Positions 1 through 6,700 are shown, numbered from the stretch's first letter. The stretch: 12,459 bases of DNA from Candidatus Pacearchaeota archaeon UBA92 (GCA_002497285.1 DANJ01000010.1:1-12459), one strand, 5' to 3'. Notes: a model not told the origin generated them from the sequence alone. Translations and numbers: made by a program.

Positions 1-1
1 G

Positions 2-175
2 ATTATAGATAGTGCTGATGAAGATAGGAGTGTTTTGGAGATAATTAGGGGATTACCTGTATGGGCTTATTGGATTGCCCTATGTGTTGTAATAGGGCTG
101 ATTGTTTTGGTATTAGTTATGTGGCAACTTGGGAAGCCGCCTCATTTGAGGAAAGTGTTTAGGGGAAGGCATTAA
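2..175 (+). CDS. C-terminal end of a membrane-anchored protein (partial)
   Basis: Only the last 57 codons are in the window; the frame is open from the left edge to a TAA at 173-175. The visible part has a short acidic stretch (residues near DSADEDRS), a hydrophobic segment of about 22 residues starting at WAYWIALCVV, and a basic tail (KPPHLRKVFRGRH). One transmembrane helix followed by a short positively charged tail is the topology of a C-terminally anchored protein with its bulk outside the cell. The family cannot be identified from this fragment. It converges on the vapC gene, 23 nt away. Confidence 0.6.
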   Translation: MIDSADEDRSVLEIIRGLPVWAYWIALCVVIGLIVLVLVMWQLGKPPHLRKVFRGRH

Positions 176-198
176 GGGGATTATCGGTATTAATATTC

Positions 199-594
199 TT
201 ATAACAACTCAATCAATTCTTTAGTGTTAATTATTTTTACAATTTCTTGCTTTTTCAATAATTTATCATTACTCCAGATTGGAAGATTAAGCTTTTTTGC
301 TAAGGCGAGATATTCTACATCTTTTTCATCCGAGATTAATCTTTTGCATTTTTCTATTTCATCTTTATATTCTTTTATATCAATAAAGTTTATTCTTTCT
401 TTAAGTATATTAATAAAAGATTCAAAATCTTTTAGATTTGCTTTTTTCTTTATTTCATCTTTATATTTTCTTATTTCATCTAAAGAAAATAGTGGAGAGA
501 AGAAGGTTATTGGGAAAGTTGAAATTATCTCTCTTGTTTTTGAATTTGGGTTTGCTATTGAAAATAAGATGTTTGCATTTATAACCAGTTCCAT
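199..594 (-). CDS. vapC: VapC-like PIN-domain toxin, first catalytic Asp replaced by Asn
   Basis: 131 residues, normal for an archaeal single-domain PIN nuclease. VapC toxins are metal-dependent RNases held inactive by VapB. Visible landmarks are the N-terminal strand with NANILFS (residues 6-12), E40 in SLDEI, D92 in EKDVEYLALA and D110 in WSNDK, which match three of the four acidic positions of the PIN active site. The first position, normally Asp in a V-x-D-(A/T)-N-x-L motif, is Asn6 (codon AAT). Its ATG follows the vapB stop codon with no intervening base, so the two are translationally coupled. Loss of the first Asp usually cripples PIN nucleases, so this may be a weakened or dead toxin or one working in a different mode. 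The family call is firm; activity is uncertain. Confidence 0.85.
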   Translation of the reverse strand: MELVINANILFSIANPNSKTREIISTFPITFFSPLFSLDEIRKYKDEIKKKANLKDFESFINILKERINFIDIKEYKDEIEKCKRLISDEKDVEYLALAKKLNLPIWSNDKLLKKQEIVKIINTKELIELL

Positions 595-837
595 TTACAA
601 ATTTCCTTTTTTCTTCAGCTCTTTTAATCTTTCAGATTTCATTTTTCTTCCCATTTCAACAGTCCAATCAGTAAAACTTTCTTCCCTTTCTAATTCTTTT
701 AGGGTTTCTTCTTTCCATACTAAATGATTTATCTTTTCTATCAATGTTTTTCTGACTAAGCCAGACCAATTTATTTCTGGAAATTGATTCATTTTCTTTC
801 TTAGGTCTTCTGGAACCGATATAGTCATGCTTACCAT
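595..837 (-). CDS. vapB: VapB-like ribbon-helix-helix antitoxin
   Basis: 80 residues. The N-terminus (MTISVPEDLRKKM, then NWSGLVRKTL) has the short strand plus two helices of a ribbon-helix-helix DNA-binding domain typical of archaeal VapB. The charged C-terminal half (about residues 40-80, rich in Glu and Lys) would wrap the PIN toxin. The stop codon directly abuts the vapC ATG. The ATG at 835-837 is chosen because a TATA-like box lies about 27 nt upstream; a second ATG three codons later (828) is possible. The product probably represses its own promoter through the repeats at 848-891. Antitoxin identity is inferred from fold signature, size and linkage. Confidence 0.83.
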   Translation of the reverse strand: MVSMTISVPEDLRKKMNQFPEINWSGLVRKTLIEKINHLVWKEETLKELEREESFTDWTVEMGRKMKSERLKELKKKGNL

Positions 838-847
838 TTTGTTTTTA

Positions 848-891
848 ACGTAAATCTGTTTAAATATTATTATACGTTTAGATATTTAAAT
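848..891. promoter_or_regulatory. vapBC promoter/operator with imperfect repeats
   Basis: Two 18-bp direct repeats (848-865 and 874-891) agree at 13 of 18 positions and are spaced 26 bp apart. An exact 9-bp inverted repeat, TTTAAATAT (859-867) and ATATTTAAA (882-890), overlaps them. The left copy covers the likely vapB TATA box (859-869, minus strand), 27 nt upstream of the vapB ATG. Ribbon-helix-helix antitoxins usually bind repeated half-sites overlapping their own promoter, so this is a candidate autoregulatory operator. The DNA is very AT-rich, so part of the symmetry could be chance. Confidence 0.45.
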
Positions 892-949
892 CTTTTGGAT
901 AATAAGTCTTAGTTTGTCTCAGCATATATTCATTTTTGGCTATAACAAT

Positions 950-958
950 GTTTATAAA
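950..958 (+). promoter_or_regulatory. TATA box of the 980 gene
   Basis: GTTTATAAA is centred about 26 nt upstream of the ATG at 980, the spacing expected for a leaderless archaeal transcript. Confidence 0.6.
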
Positions 959-979
959 CTCTAAAAGGACAACAACTCT

Positions 980-1417
980 ATGGAATTTAACGTTAGTATT
1001 GAGAAAAAATACTTTTTTGGAATATTAGGCGCTTTATTTGTGCTTGCAGGACTGTTTGCAGTTTATGCTTACGGCACTAACGAACCAGAAGTGTTTGGAC
1101 ATAGTGTTGGAGAACTAGACATAAAACTGGATTGTGCTTATGCAATTAGAAATGCTGGAGAAGAACCAGTTATTACTTCAGGAGATGCTAATGCTATTGA
1201 GAGTATAGGAATTGGAGGAGGATTTGACGAGAAGTGGGGGCTTGGATGTGTTAATGATTACAAGAAGACTGGATGTTATTTAGCAGACCCTACAGGAAGT
1301 CCTGCAGATTCTGATGTTATTTCTAGTGATGATGGACAAGGTTGCTTGACAGATGATGAAGAATATAATGCAAGTGCTGGATTAAGTGTTGTTTGCTGCA
1401 AGATTGTGGCTAATTAA
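980..1417 (+). CDS. small N-terminally anchored Cys-containing extracytoplasmic protein
   Basis: 145 residues, no known function recognised. A short polar start (MEFNVSIEKK) is followed by one hydrophobic segment (about residues 11-31), then an acidic, glycine-rich outer region with six Cys (52, 90, 99, 122, 139, 140). This looks like a signal anchor with a disulphide-bearing exported domain. Just after the membrane segment is VFGHSVGELDIKL (38-50), which aligns with TVWHDANDVKITI in the 2167 protein; the N-terminal 31 residues are also alike, so the two are paralogues in this module. The stop is followed after one base by the start of the next gene, indicating an operon. Pilin- or surface-fibre-like roles are possible but only inferred. 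Confidence 0.75.
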   Translation: MEFNVSIEKKYFFGILGALFVLAGLFAVYAYGTNEPEVFGHSVGELDIKLDCAYAIRNAGEEPVITSGDANAIESIGIGGGFDEKWGLGCVNDYKKTGCYLADPTGSPADSDVISSDDGQGCLTDDEEYNASAGLSVVCCKIVAN

Positions 1418-1418
1418 A

Positions 1419-2129
1419 ATGAATAGCAAAGATAAAGGCTTGATTGGTTTTTTGGCAGTTCTTTTAATTTTACTTCTTATTGTTTCTGCATTTTTACTTT
1501 TCAATATGTTTAGCTCGTCTAAAAGCACCGAGGACAATAAAATTATCTCAAATCTGGATAAGAAATGCTATGATGCAGAGGGATATTTAGTCAGCTGTGA
1601 TTCGATTGTAAAAGAGCCGATTAAGGATGAACCAATAGATTATATTAATGATAAGACCTATGAGCGCAGAGGAGGAAACGGCGGAGGCTCAAATTCAGAG
1701 GAAAGGAATGTATGCGACGATAGTCAAGTAATATTTAGATTGTATGGAGATGAAAATACTCATGGAGCTTTATGGGATGAGAGTATTTATCCTGTAAAGG
1801 TTTGTTATAACGAAATCTTTGGAAAAATGTTTGATACAAATGGGGGAGATTCTCATCAGTGTTCGGGAAATGCGGGAAGCGAGGATAATGTTATTTTAAG
1901 ATTGATAAAAACATTTAATTCACATGCTGAAGTGCCTGACGCGTTTTCAGGAAATTATGATATTCCTGTATGTTATGGAGATTTAAGCTGTGTTTCAAGG
2001 GATACGGAATGTGTTGGGGATGAAAAGGAAATAGTTTCTCTGGCAAGCGAGAGCAATGCTCACTTGGAATCAAGAAATGTTGACAATTATAATACTAGAA
2101 TTTGCTGTACTTCTTCAGGAAGCTTCTAA
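1419..2129 (+). CDS. membrane-anchored protein with three Cys/Asn-x-His repeats
   Basis: 236 residues. The ATG at 1419, one base after the upstream stop, is chosen over an in-frame ATG at 1386 that lies inside the previous gene; it gives a typical signal anchor (MNSKDKG, then hydrophobic residues 8-30). A linker rich in Ser, Gly and charged residues spans about 31-98. The outer part contains three repeats, 99-130, 148-186 and 198-230. Each opens with Cys, has a (V/I)-x-x-L strand, then Asn-x-His (N113/H115, N167/H169, N213/H215), then Tyr and three residues later a (V/I)-Cys (C129, C185, C229). The paired Cys suggest a disulphide per repeat. Function is not recognised. Co-translated with the 980 gene, it is probably a partner surface protein. 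Confidence 0.75.
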   Translation: MNSKDKGLIGFLAVLLILLLIVSAFLLFNMFSSSKSTEDNKIISNLDKKCYDAEGYLVSCDSIVKEPIKDEPIDYINDKTYERRGGNGGGSNSEERNVCDDSQVIFRLYGDENTHGALWDESIYPVKVCYNEIFGKMFDTNGGDSHQCSGNAGSEDNVILRLIKTFNSHAEVPDAFSGNYDIPVCYGDLSCVSRDTECVGDEKEIVSLASESNAHLESRNVDNYNTRICCTSSGSF

Positions 2130-2134
2130 ACTCA

Positions 2135-2145
2135 ATATTTAAATA
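2135..2145 (+). promoter_or_regulatory. TATA box of the 2167 gene
   Basis: ATATTTAAATA is centred about 27 nt upstream of the ATG at 2167, consistent with leaderless transcription. It shows that the 2167 gene has its own promoter although it follows the 980/1419 pair by only 37 nt. Confidence 0.6.
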
Positions 2146-2166
2146 TTCTATTTGTTTCTGTGAGTT

Positions 2167-2613
2167 ATGAAATTTGAGGTTAATGTTGACAAGAGGGTTG
2201 GTATTGGAATTATTGCTTCTGTTTTGGTTTTGACGGGGGCAGTTTTTGTTTTTGCTCTTTGGGATCCTGCCCAGCATACTGTATGGCACGATGCTAATGA
2301 TGTTAAGATTACTATAGATGGCACAGATTATAGCTTGCAGGAAGTATTGGATAGCGGAGAGATTTATGGCTCTTGGTTTTGTACAAATGCAGATACCAAA
2401 CAGCCCTGTATCGATGCTAAATTTAGTGAGGGCTTGGGTCAAAACGGATATCGGGCAGTTAATTGCGTTAACCCGAATCCAACACAGGATAGAGTTATTG
2501 GAAGGGCAATAAGGTATAAGAATCTTAAATGGCAGTTTTTAACTTCTGATGTTTCTAGATGGGACGATTGTGTCGATGGGAGTGCACTTGTTGTCAGGGC
2601 AATAGGCCCTTAG
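2167..2613 (+). CDS. small N-terminally anchored extracytoplasmic protein, paralogue of the 980 product
   Basis: 148 residues. The start MKFEVNVDKR and hydrophobic segment (about 11-31) match the 980 protein closely (MEFNVSIEKK and its membrane segment). After the membrane span comes TVWHDANDVKITI (38-50), then DGTDYSLQEVLDS (51-63), which resembles the start of a small beta-rich or fibre-like domain. Four Cys (72, 81, 100, 135) suggest two disulphides outside the cell. No enzyme motif is visible. Together with the two genes upstream it forms a small cluster of exported proteins; a cell-surface or pilus-related role is an inference from topology only. Confidence 0.75.
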   Translation: MKFEVNVDKRVGIGIIASVLVLTGAVFVFALWDPAQHTVWHDANDVKITIDGTDYSLQEVLDSGEIYGSWFCTNADTKQPCIDAKFSEGLGQNGYRAVNCVNPNPTQDRVIGRAIRYKNLKWQFLTSDVSRWDDCVDGSALVVRAIGP

Positions 2614-2618
2614 GAATA

Positions 2619-2627
2619 TTTTTATAG
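2619..2627 (+). promoter_or_regulatory. TATA box of gatD
   Basis: TTTTTATAG is centred about 25 nt upstream of the gatD ATG; it starts only a few bases after the stop of the preceding gene. Confidence 0.55.
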
Positions 2628-2647
2628 CTCTTTCTTTTTAACATTGT

Positions 2648-3898
2648 ATGGAAATAAAGGCAGATGCAGGAGATTACGTTTCTATTAAATTGGCTAAGAG
2701 AGAAGTAAAGGGGACTATCTTAGAGAGTTATGACAAGGACATTATCCTTGTTAAGCTGGAATCAGGTTATAATATAGGAATTCCGAAGGAAAATGTTTTT
2801 GATGTTAAGGTGATAAGGAAGTATAAGGGAGAGAAAGTAAAATATGATATTCCTTCAGGAAAAGGAAAGCCAAAAATAGGATTAATTGTTACAGGAGGGA
2901 CGATTGCGAGCAAATTGGATGCGAGGACTGGAGGGGTAAGAGCTTTGACTGATGTAGAAGAATTTGCAAAATTTTATCCTAAATTATTTGAAAAATATGA
3001 TATTAAGATTAATAGTCCTTTTATGGAATTGTCGGAAAATATGAATTCAAGTCACTGGAAGACTATTTCCAAGGAAGTGAAAAAGATGTTGGATGACAAG
3101 CAAGTAAGAGGAATAATAATTACTCACGGAAGCGACACATTGCATTATACCTCTTCTATTTTGTCATTTTTTTTAAGAGGATTGAATAAGCCTGTCGCAC
3201 TTACTTTTTCTCAAAGGAGTATTGACAGAGGAAGTTCGGACGCAGAATTAAATTTAGAATGTGCGGCGCAATTTGTTTTGAGTAATTGTGCTGAAGTTGT
3301 TATTGTAGGTCATGCTACAGAGAATGATAATTATTGTTATGCTTTACGAGGAACAAAGGTAAGGAAAATGCATACTTCAAGAAGAGATACTTTCAAGGCA
3401 ATAAATTGTAAACCAATAGCGAAGATTGGAGAAAAGGTTGAATTTTTAGAAGAGTATAATGCAAGAAAGGAGGGTAATGAAAAATTGGAATTGGATGATA
3501 AGTTTAGCAATAAAGTCGCCTTAGTGAAGTTCTATCCTGGCATGGATTCTGGAATATTGAATTATTACAAAAATGAAGGGTACAAGGGTTTGGTTTTGGA
3601 AATGACTGGATTGGGGCATGTTAGTTCTGATTGGATTGGAAAAATAAAGGCCTGTATTAAGTCTGGAATGTTCATTTGTGCCTCTGCTCAAACTATCAAT
3701 GGGAGTTTAAATCCAAAGGTTTATTCTACTGGAAGAGAAATAGAGAAATCCGGAGTTATATATTTGAAGGATATGTTGTCTGAAACAGCGTTTGTTAAGC
3801 TAGGCTGGGTTTTAGGACATAGGAACTGGAATGGTAAGGAGAAGGAAAAGATGCTTGAGAATTTTGCTGGCGAATTTAGTGAATTTTTGAGTGAATGA
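2648..3898 (+). CDS. gatD: Glu-tRNA(Gln) amidotransferase subunit D (asparaginase-like)
   Basis: 416 residues, close to the usual archaeal GatD length. GatD releases ammonia from Gln or Asn, and GatE uses it to convert Glu-tRNA(Gln) to Gln-tRNA(Gln); the pair is restricted to Archaea. The N-terminal part (about 1-70) is the small beta-barrel domain found in GatD but not in free asparaginases. The asparaginase domain follows with motif 1 TGGTIAS (82-88, nucleophile candidate T85) and motif 2 THGSDT (159-164), plus the later GTKVRKMHTS segment with the conserved Lys. Active-site residues appear intact. gatE lies 1.35 kb downstream, separated by two unrelated genes, each with its own promoter, so the subunits are not co-transcribed. 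The 3' end abuts a convergent gene. Confidence 0.95.
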   Translation: MEIKADAGDYVSIKLAKREVKGTILESYDKDIILVKLESGYNIGIPKENVFDVKVIRKYKGEKVKYDIPSGKGKPKIGLIVTGGTIASKLDARTGGVRALTDVEEFAKFYPKLFEKYDIKINSPFMELSENMNSSHWKTISKEVKKMLDDKQVRGIIITHGSDTLHYTSSILSFFLRGLNKPVALTFSQRSIDRGSSDAELNLECAAQFVLSNCAEVVIVGHATENDNYCYALRGTKVRKMHTSRRDTFKAINCKPIAKIGEKVEFLEEYNARKEGNEKLELDDKFSNKVALVKFYPGMDSGILNYYKNEGYKGLVLEMTGLGHVSSDWIGKIKACIKSGMFICASAQTINGSLNPKVYSTGREIEKSGVIYLKDMLSETAFVKLGWVLGHRNWNGKEKEKMLENFAGEFSEFLSE

Positions 3899-4318
3899 TT
3901 ATCTTTTTAATAATTTTTTTTCAATCCTGTCCAATTGGTTTTGGATTTCATTAATTTCTCTTTCTGCTCTCCTATTTACAGCGTAATCATATTCTGAACG
4001 GATTCTATCTTTTTGAGCTTCTCTGTTTTGAGACATAAGTATTACTGGTGCTTGTATTGCTGCTAACAGTGAGAGGGCCAAATTTAATAAAATAAATGGA
4101 TATGGATCCCATTGGCTAATCCATGCATAAATATTTGCAGATATCCAGAGAATTATTAGTACGAAAAATAAAATGATGAAAACCCATGAGCCTGCCCATT
4201 TTGTTAATGCATCTGCAGATTTTTGTCCAAATGTTTCTTTCGCGGATAAAGTCGGATGAGAAGTTAGTTTTTTTAATTCAGTTGCAAAGCTAATTCCTGT
4301 CTGACCCTTCTTTTTCAT
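3899..4318 (-). CDS. DUF1003 family membrane protein
   Basis: 139 residues. Family landmarks are visible in order: FGQKSADALTKWAGSW (30-45), a first membrane helix (about 45-66), DPYPFILLNL (71-80) running into a second helix (about 74-95), then the hallmark QAPVILMSQNR (89-99) and an Arg/Glu-rich cytoplasmic coil with DYAVNRRAEREI (111-122). This is the COG4420/DUF1003 family, widespread in bacteria and archaea and of unknown biochemical role; only the minimal two-helix core is present. The stop codon abuts the gatD stop with no spacer. The start ATG lies about 25 nt downstream of a minus-strand TATA-like box, and the gene diverges from the 4394 gene. Confidence 0.9.
   Translation of the reverse strand: MKKKGQTGISFATELKKLTSHPTLSAKETFGQKSADALTKWAGSWVFIILFFVLIILWISANIYAWISQWDPYPFILLNLALSLLAAIQAPVILMSQNREAQKDRIRSEYDYAVNRRAEREINEIQNQLDRIEKKLLKR
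3904..3921 (+). terminator. T-tract terminator after gatD
   Basis: A T5 run (3904-3908) and a T8 run (3914-3921) begin five bases after the gatD stop. Archaeal RNA polymerase terminates at U-rich tracts without needing a hairpin. The tract doubles as the Lys-rich C-terminal codons of the convergent DUF1003 gene. Confidence 0.5.
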
Positions 4319-4337
4319 TTTTTTATTAGTCTTGGAT

Positions 4338-4347
4338 TTAATATAAA
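4338..4347 (-). promoter_or_regulatory. TATA box of the DUF1003 gene
   Basis: Read on the minus strand this is TTTATATTAA, centred about 25 nt upstream of the ATG at 4318. It forms a compact divergent promoter pair with the box at 4364. Confidence 0.5.
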
Positions 4348-4363
4348 GGTTTCTATTGGAAAG

Positions 4364-4372
4364 GTTTATAAG
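4364..4372 (+). promoter_or_regulatory. TATA box supporting the GTG start at 4394
   Basis: GTTTATAAG is centred about 26 nt upstream of the GTG at 4394. This spacing supports that GTG as the first codon of a leaderless message. An ATG two bases earlier (4392) is followed at once by TGA and cannot be the start. Confidence 0.6.
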
Positions 4373-4393
4373 CCGTTTCTAGTCTGCTCAAAT

Positions 4394-5209
4394 GTGACTA
4401 AAGTTGAAATAACAAGCAAAAGAAAAGGTGGAAATCCTGGAGGAGCCTGTCAAGTTAGTAACTACTCTGAAGAATTTAGTGCATATTTTAAGTATTGTTA
4501 TGGGACACATTTTTCAAATGGAGAAGCTTCAGATTTTAATGCCCATAATCAGCCAGTTTATGAAGCTATGACTTTTGAACTTGCTAGAAGACTTGGACTT
4601 AAGGTTCCAGAAACTTATGTTTTAATTAATAAAAAGAGAAATGTTAATTTTTCAGGTTGGGAAAATTATGATGGAAAAGATCCTTCTGGAAGAGATTTTT
4701 ATTTTGTTTCACGAATTATAAATCATCCGAAAAGAGTTGAAGATGACCCTAGGGAGAAACAGGCTTTAGAAGCAGATATACCTTACCTTAATGCTTTGTT
4801 GATTTCAGATATTATTGGAACGAGGCAGAATTATGCCTTTGAGGAGAACGAAAATGGAGGGAGAATAACTTATCTTGATCTTGGGTGTAGCTTTGTTCAT
4901 GCGAAAGAAGGATACCTAAGGCTTTTTCATAAGTTAAGAATAAATTCTTCAAAAGACTTTAAGAGAGCTATGAAAAAATTAGCTGGAAAAAAAGTTATTT
5001 CTGCAAATCCTGAGAGAGATAAAATAATAGATCTTGGTAGCTTAGTTGAAGAGATTGGATTTTTGCCTATTTCAGTATTAAATCCAAATGGCCATCTTGA
5101 GCCTTGGAATCTGATTTCTTATGAAGAAATTTATGAGGCTCAAAGACATCTTGCTCAAGGATTTTTAGACGCTTTACCGAAATTCAGGGCTGCGGGATAT
5201 CGGGTTTAG
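4394..5209 (+). CDS. uncharacterised protein, possible HipA/PI3-4-kinase-like fold
   Basis: 271 residues starting at GTG. No confident family. The layout recalls HipA-like and phosphatidylinositol-kinase-like proteins: a glycine-rich N-terminal stretch KRKGGNPGG (9-17), a segment HNQPVYEAMTFELARRLGL (51-69) like the HipA helix that packs against the ATP site, VSRIIN (105-110), a would-be catalytic loop SDIIGTRQN (138-146) and YLDLG (160-164) at the place of the metal-binding DxG. The usual D-x-H-x-x-N catalytic signature is not clearly present (TRQN instead), so it may be a divergent or inactive kinase-like protein. It lies between gatD and gatE with its own promoter; that position does not reveal its role. 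Confident as a gene, weak as to function. Confidence 0.55.
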   Translation: MTKVEITSKRKGGNPGGACQVSNYSEEFSAYFKYCYGTHFSNGEASDFNAHNQPVYEAMTFELARRLGLKVPETYVLINKKRNVNFSGWENYDGKDPSGRDFYFVSRIINHPKRVEDDPREKQALEADIPYLNALLISDIIGTRQNYAFEENENGGRITYLDLGCSFVHAKEGYLRLFHKLRINSSKDFKRAMKKLAGKKVISANPERDKIIDLGSLVEEIGFLPISVLNPNGHLEPWNLISYEEIYEAQRHLAQGFLDALPKFRAAGYRV

Positions 5210-5211
5210 CA

Positions 5212-5222
5212 AATTTTAATAA
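5212..5222 (+). promoter_or_regulatory. TATA box of gatE
   Basis: AATTTTAATAA is centred about 27 nt upstream of the gatE ATG at 5244, immediately after the preceding stop codon. Confidence 0.5.
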
Positions 5223-5243
5223 CCCTCATCTTTATCTTATTTA

Positions 5244-6692
5244 ATGGATTATGATTATAAAAAGCTTGGATTTAAGGCCGGGCTGGAAATACATCAACAA
5301 TTGGATTCTAAGAGAAAATTATTTTCTGATGCCCCTAATTTTCTTAGAAGTGATGAACCTGATTATTTAGTTGAAAGAAAATTGCATGCAGTTGCTGGTG
5401 AGACTGGAGAAGTAGATGTTGCTGTTGCACACGAAGCTGAGTTGGACAAGAACTTTAAATATCAAGCATATAAAGATACAACTTCATTAGTTGAATTAGA
5501 TGAGAGTCCTCCAAGGGTCGCAAATGAGGAGGCACTTGATATTTGTTTACAGGTTGCTTTATTGTTGAATTGTGAAATTTATCCAGTTACACAGGTAATG
5601 AGAAAGATAGTTCTTGATGGTTCAAATACAAGCGGATTTCAGAGGACAGTGTTGATTGCACATTCTGGATTTATAGATACAAGTTTTGGAAAAGTTGAGA
5701 TTGAATCTGTTGCTTTAGAAGAGGATTCTGCCAGATTAATTAAAAGAGGGGACAAAGAATCTTTATTCAGACTGGATAGATTAGGAATACCCTTGATTGA
5801 AATTGCTACTGCTCCAGATATGAGAAACGCAGAACAGGTTAAAGAGAGTGCATTGAAGATTGGAGATATTTTGAGGGCTTGTAAGGTTAAGAGGGGAATT
5901 GGGACAATAAGACAGGATGTTAATATTTCTATTAAAGGACATGATAGAGTTGAGATTAAGGGGTTTCAGGATCCGAGGATGATGATAAAGACGGTTGATT
6001 TTGAAATTGAAAGACAACTTAAGGAGATTAAGGATGGAAAGAAATCGGGAGAAGTTAGGAATGCTAAGGAAGATGGAAACAGTGAGTTTCTTCGTCCTAT
6101 TCCTGGGAAGGCAAGAATGTATCCTGAAACAGATTTAGAGTTATTGAAAATAGGAAAAGAAAAATTAGACAAACTTAGGAAGAATTTACCTAAATTGAGA
6201 AGCGATATTAGAATGGAATTGAAGAAGAAGGGTTTGAGTGATGAAATGGTTAAATTAATAATCGCCGAGGACGTTACAGATGAATTTTTCACTTTAATCA
6301 AAGTTCATGATAAAGATGCTAATCTAATTGCTAAAATGATTACTCTTTGGATTAGTGAGATTGCAACAAAAATGAAGAAAGGTTTTGAGGAAGTTAGACA
6401 TATTTTGAATGAAAGAAAACTTGAGGAAATTTTGGAGCTAGTTGATTCAGAAAACTTAGATAAAGGAGATGTTAAGGAGGTTATGCAGAAGCTGATTGAA
6501 GGAAAGAGTTTTGTCGATGCTGTAAAAATTGAGAAAGCGAGTCATGATGAGATTGAAGAGGAGATTAGAAAAATTGTTAAAGAAAAACCAGGAATGAGAG
6601 AAAATGCATATATGGGCTTAGTAATGGCTAAATTTAAGGGAAAGTTGGATGCTAAAAAGGCCATGGAGATCATCAAGAAAATCTTGAGATGA
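5244..6692 (+). CDS. gatE: Glu-tRNA(Gln) amidotransferase subunit E lacking the GAD domain
   Basis: 482 residues, against about 600-640 for usual archaeal GatE. GatE binds Glu-tRNA(Gln), phosphorylates the glutamyl group and amidates it with ammonia from GatD. The cradle domain is complete: GFKAGLEIHQQLD (9-21), AVAGETGEVD, RLDRLGIPLIEIATAPD, GIGTIRQDVN, and DPRMMIKTV (243-251). It is GatE and not GatB, as shown by the GETGEVD stretch and RPIPGKARMYPETD (from R284). Between about residues 252 and 282, where GatE normally carries the AspRS-like GAD insertion, there is only a short linker. The helical domain and YqeY-like tail (about 340-482) that read tRNA(Gln) are present. The gene has its own promoter and ends in an inverted repeat. 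Confidence 0.93.
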   Translation: MDYDYKKLGFKAGLEIHQQLDSKRKLFSDAPNFLRSDEPDYLVERKLHAVAGETGEVDVAVAHEAELDKNFKYQAYKDTTSLVELDESPPRVANEEALDICLQVALLLNCEIYPVTQVMRKIVLDGSNTSGFQRTVLIAHSGFIDTSFGKVEIESVALEEDSARLIKRGDKESLFRLDRLGIPLIEIATAPDMRNAEQVKESALKIGDILRACKVKRGIGTIRQDVNISIKGHDRVEIKGFQDPRMMIKTVDFEIERQLKEIKDGKKSGEVRNAKEDGNSEFLRPIPGKARMYPETDLELLKIGKEKLDKLRKNLPKLRSDIRMELKKKGLSDEMVKLIIAEDVTDEFFTLIKVHDKDANLIAKMITLWISEIATKMKKGFEEVRHILNERKLEEILELVDSENLDKGDVKEVMQKLIEGKSFVDAVKIEKASHDEIEEEIRKIVKEKPGMRENAYMGLVMAKFKGKLDAKKAMEIIKKILR

Positions 6693-6700
6693 TTTTCTTG
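6674..6700 (+). terminator. inverted repeat spanning the gatE stop codon
   Basis: CAAGAAAATC (6674-6683) and GATTTTCTTG (6691-6700) are a perfect 10-bp inverted repeat with a 7-nt loop; the TGA stop of gatE (6690-6692) lies at its right edge. It may be a 3'-end hairpin stabilising or terminating the gatE message. The T-run is short and inside the stem, so termination is only possible. Confidence 0.4.

Noticed and set aside
224..727. 167-codon open frame on the plus strand across the vapBC region
   Set aside because: It is antisense to vapC and vapB, is dominated by Phe/Ser/Ile as expected for the complement of Lys/Glu-rich genes, and has no promoter at the usual spacing.
1386..1418. Upstream ATG extension of the repeat protein
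   Set aside because: It would overlap the preceding gene by 32 nt and add residues before a standard signal anchor; the ATG at 1419, one base after the upstream stop, fits better.
2095..2442. Minus-strand open frame over the 2167 gene
   Set aside because: Overlaps a well-supported gene with promoter and signal anchor; its composition is that of a reverse-complement shadow.
5244..6692. Reading gatE as bacterial GatB because of its short length
   Set aside because: AVAGETGEVD, GIGTIRQDVN and RPIPGKARMYPETD are GatE signatures, and gatD is nearby with no gatA or gatC.
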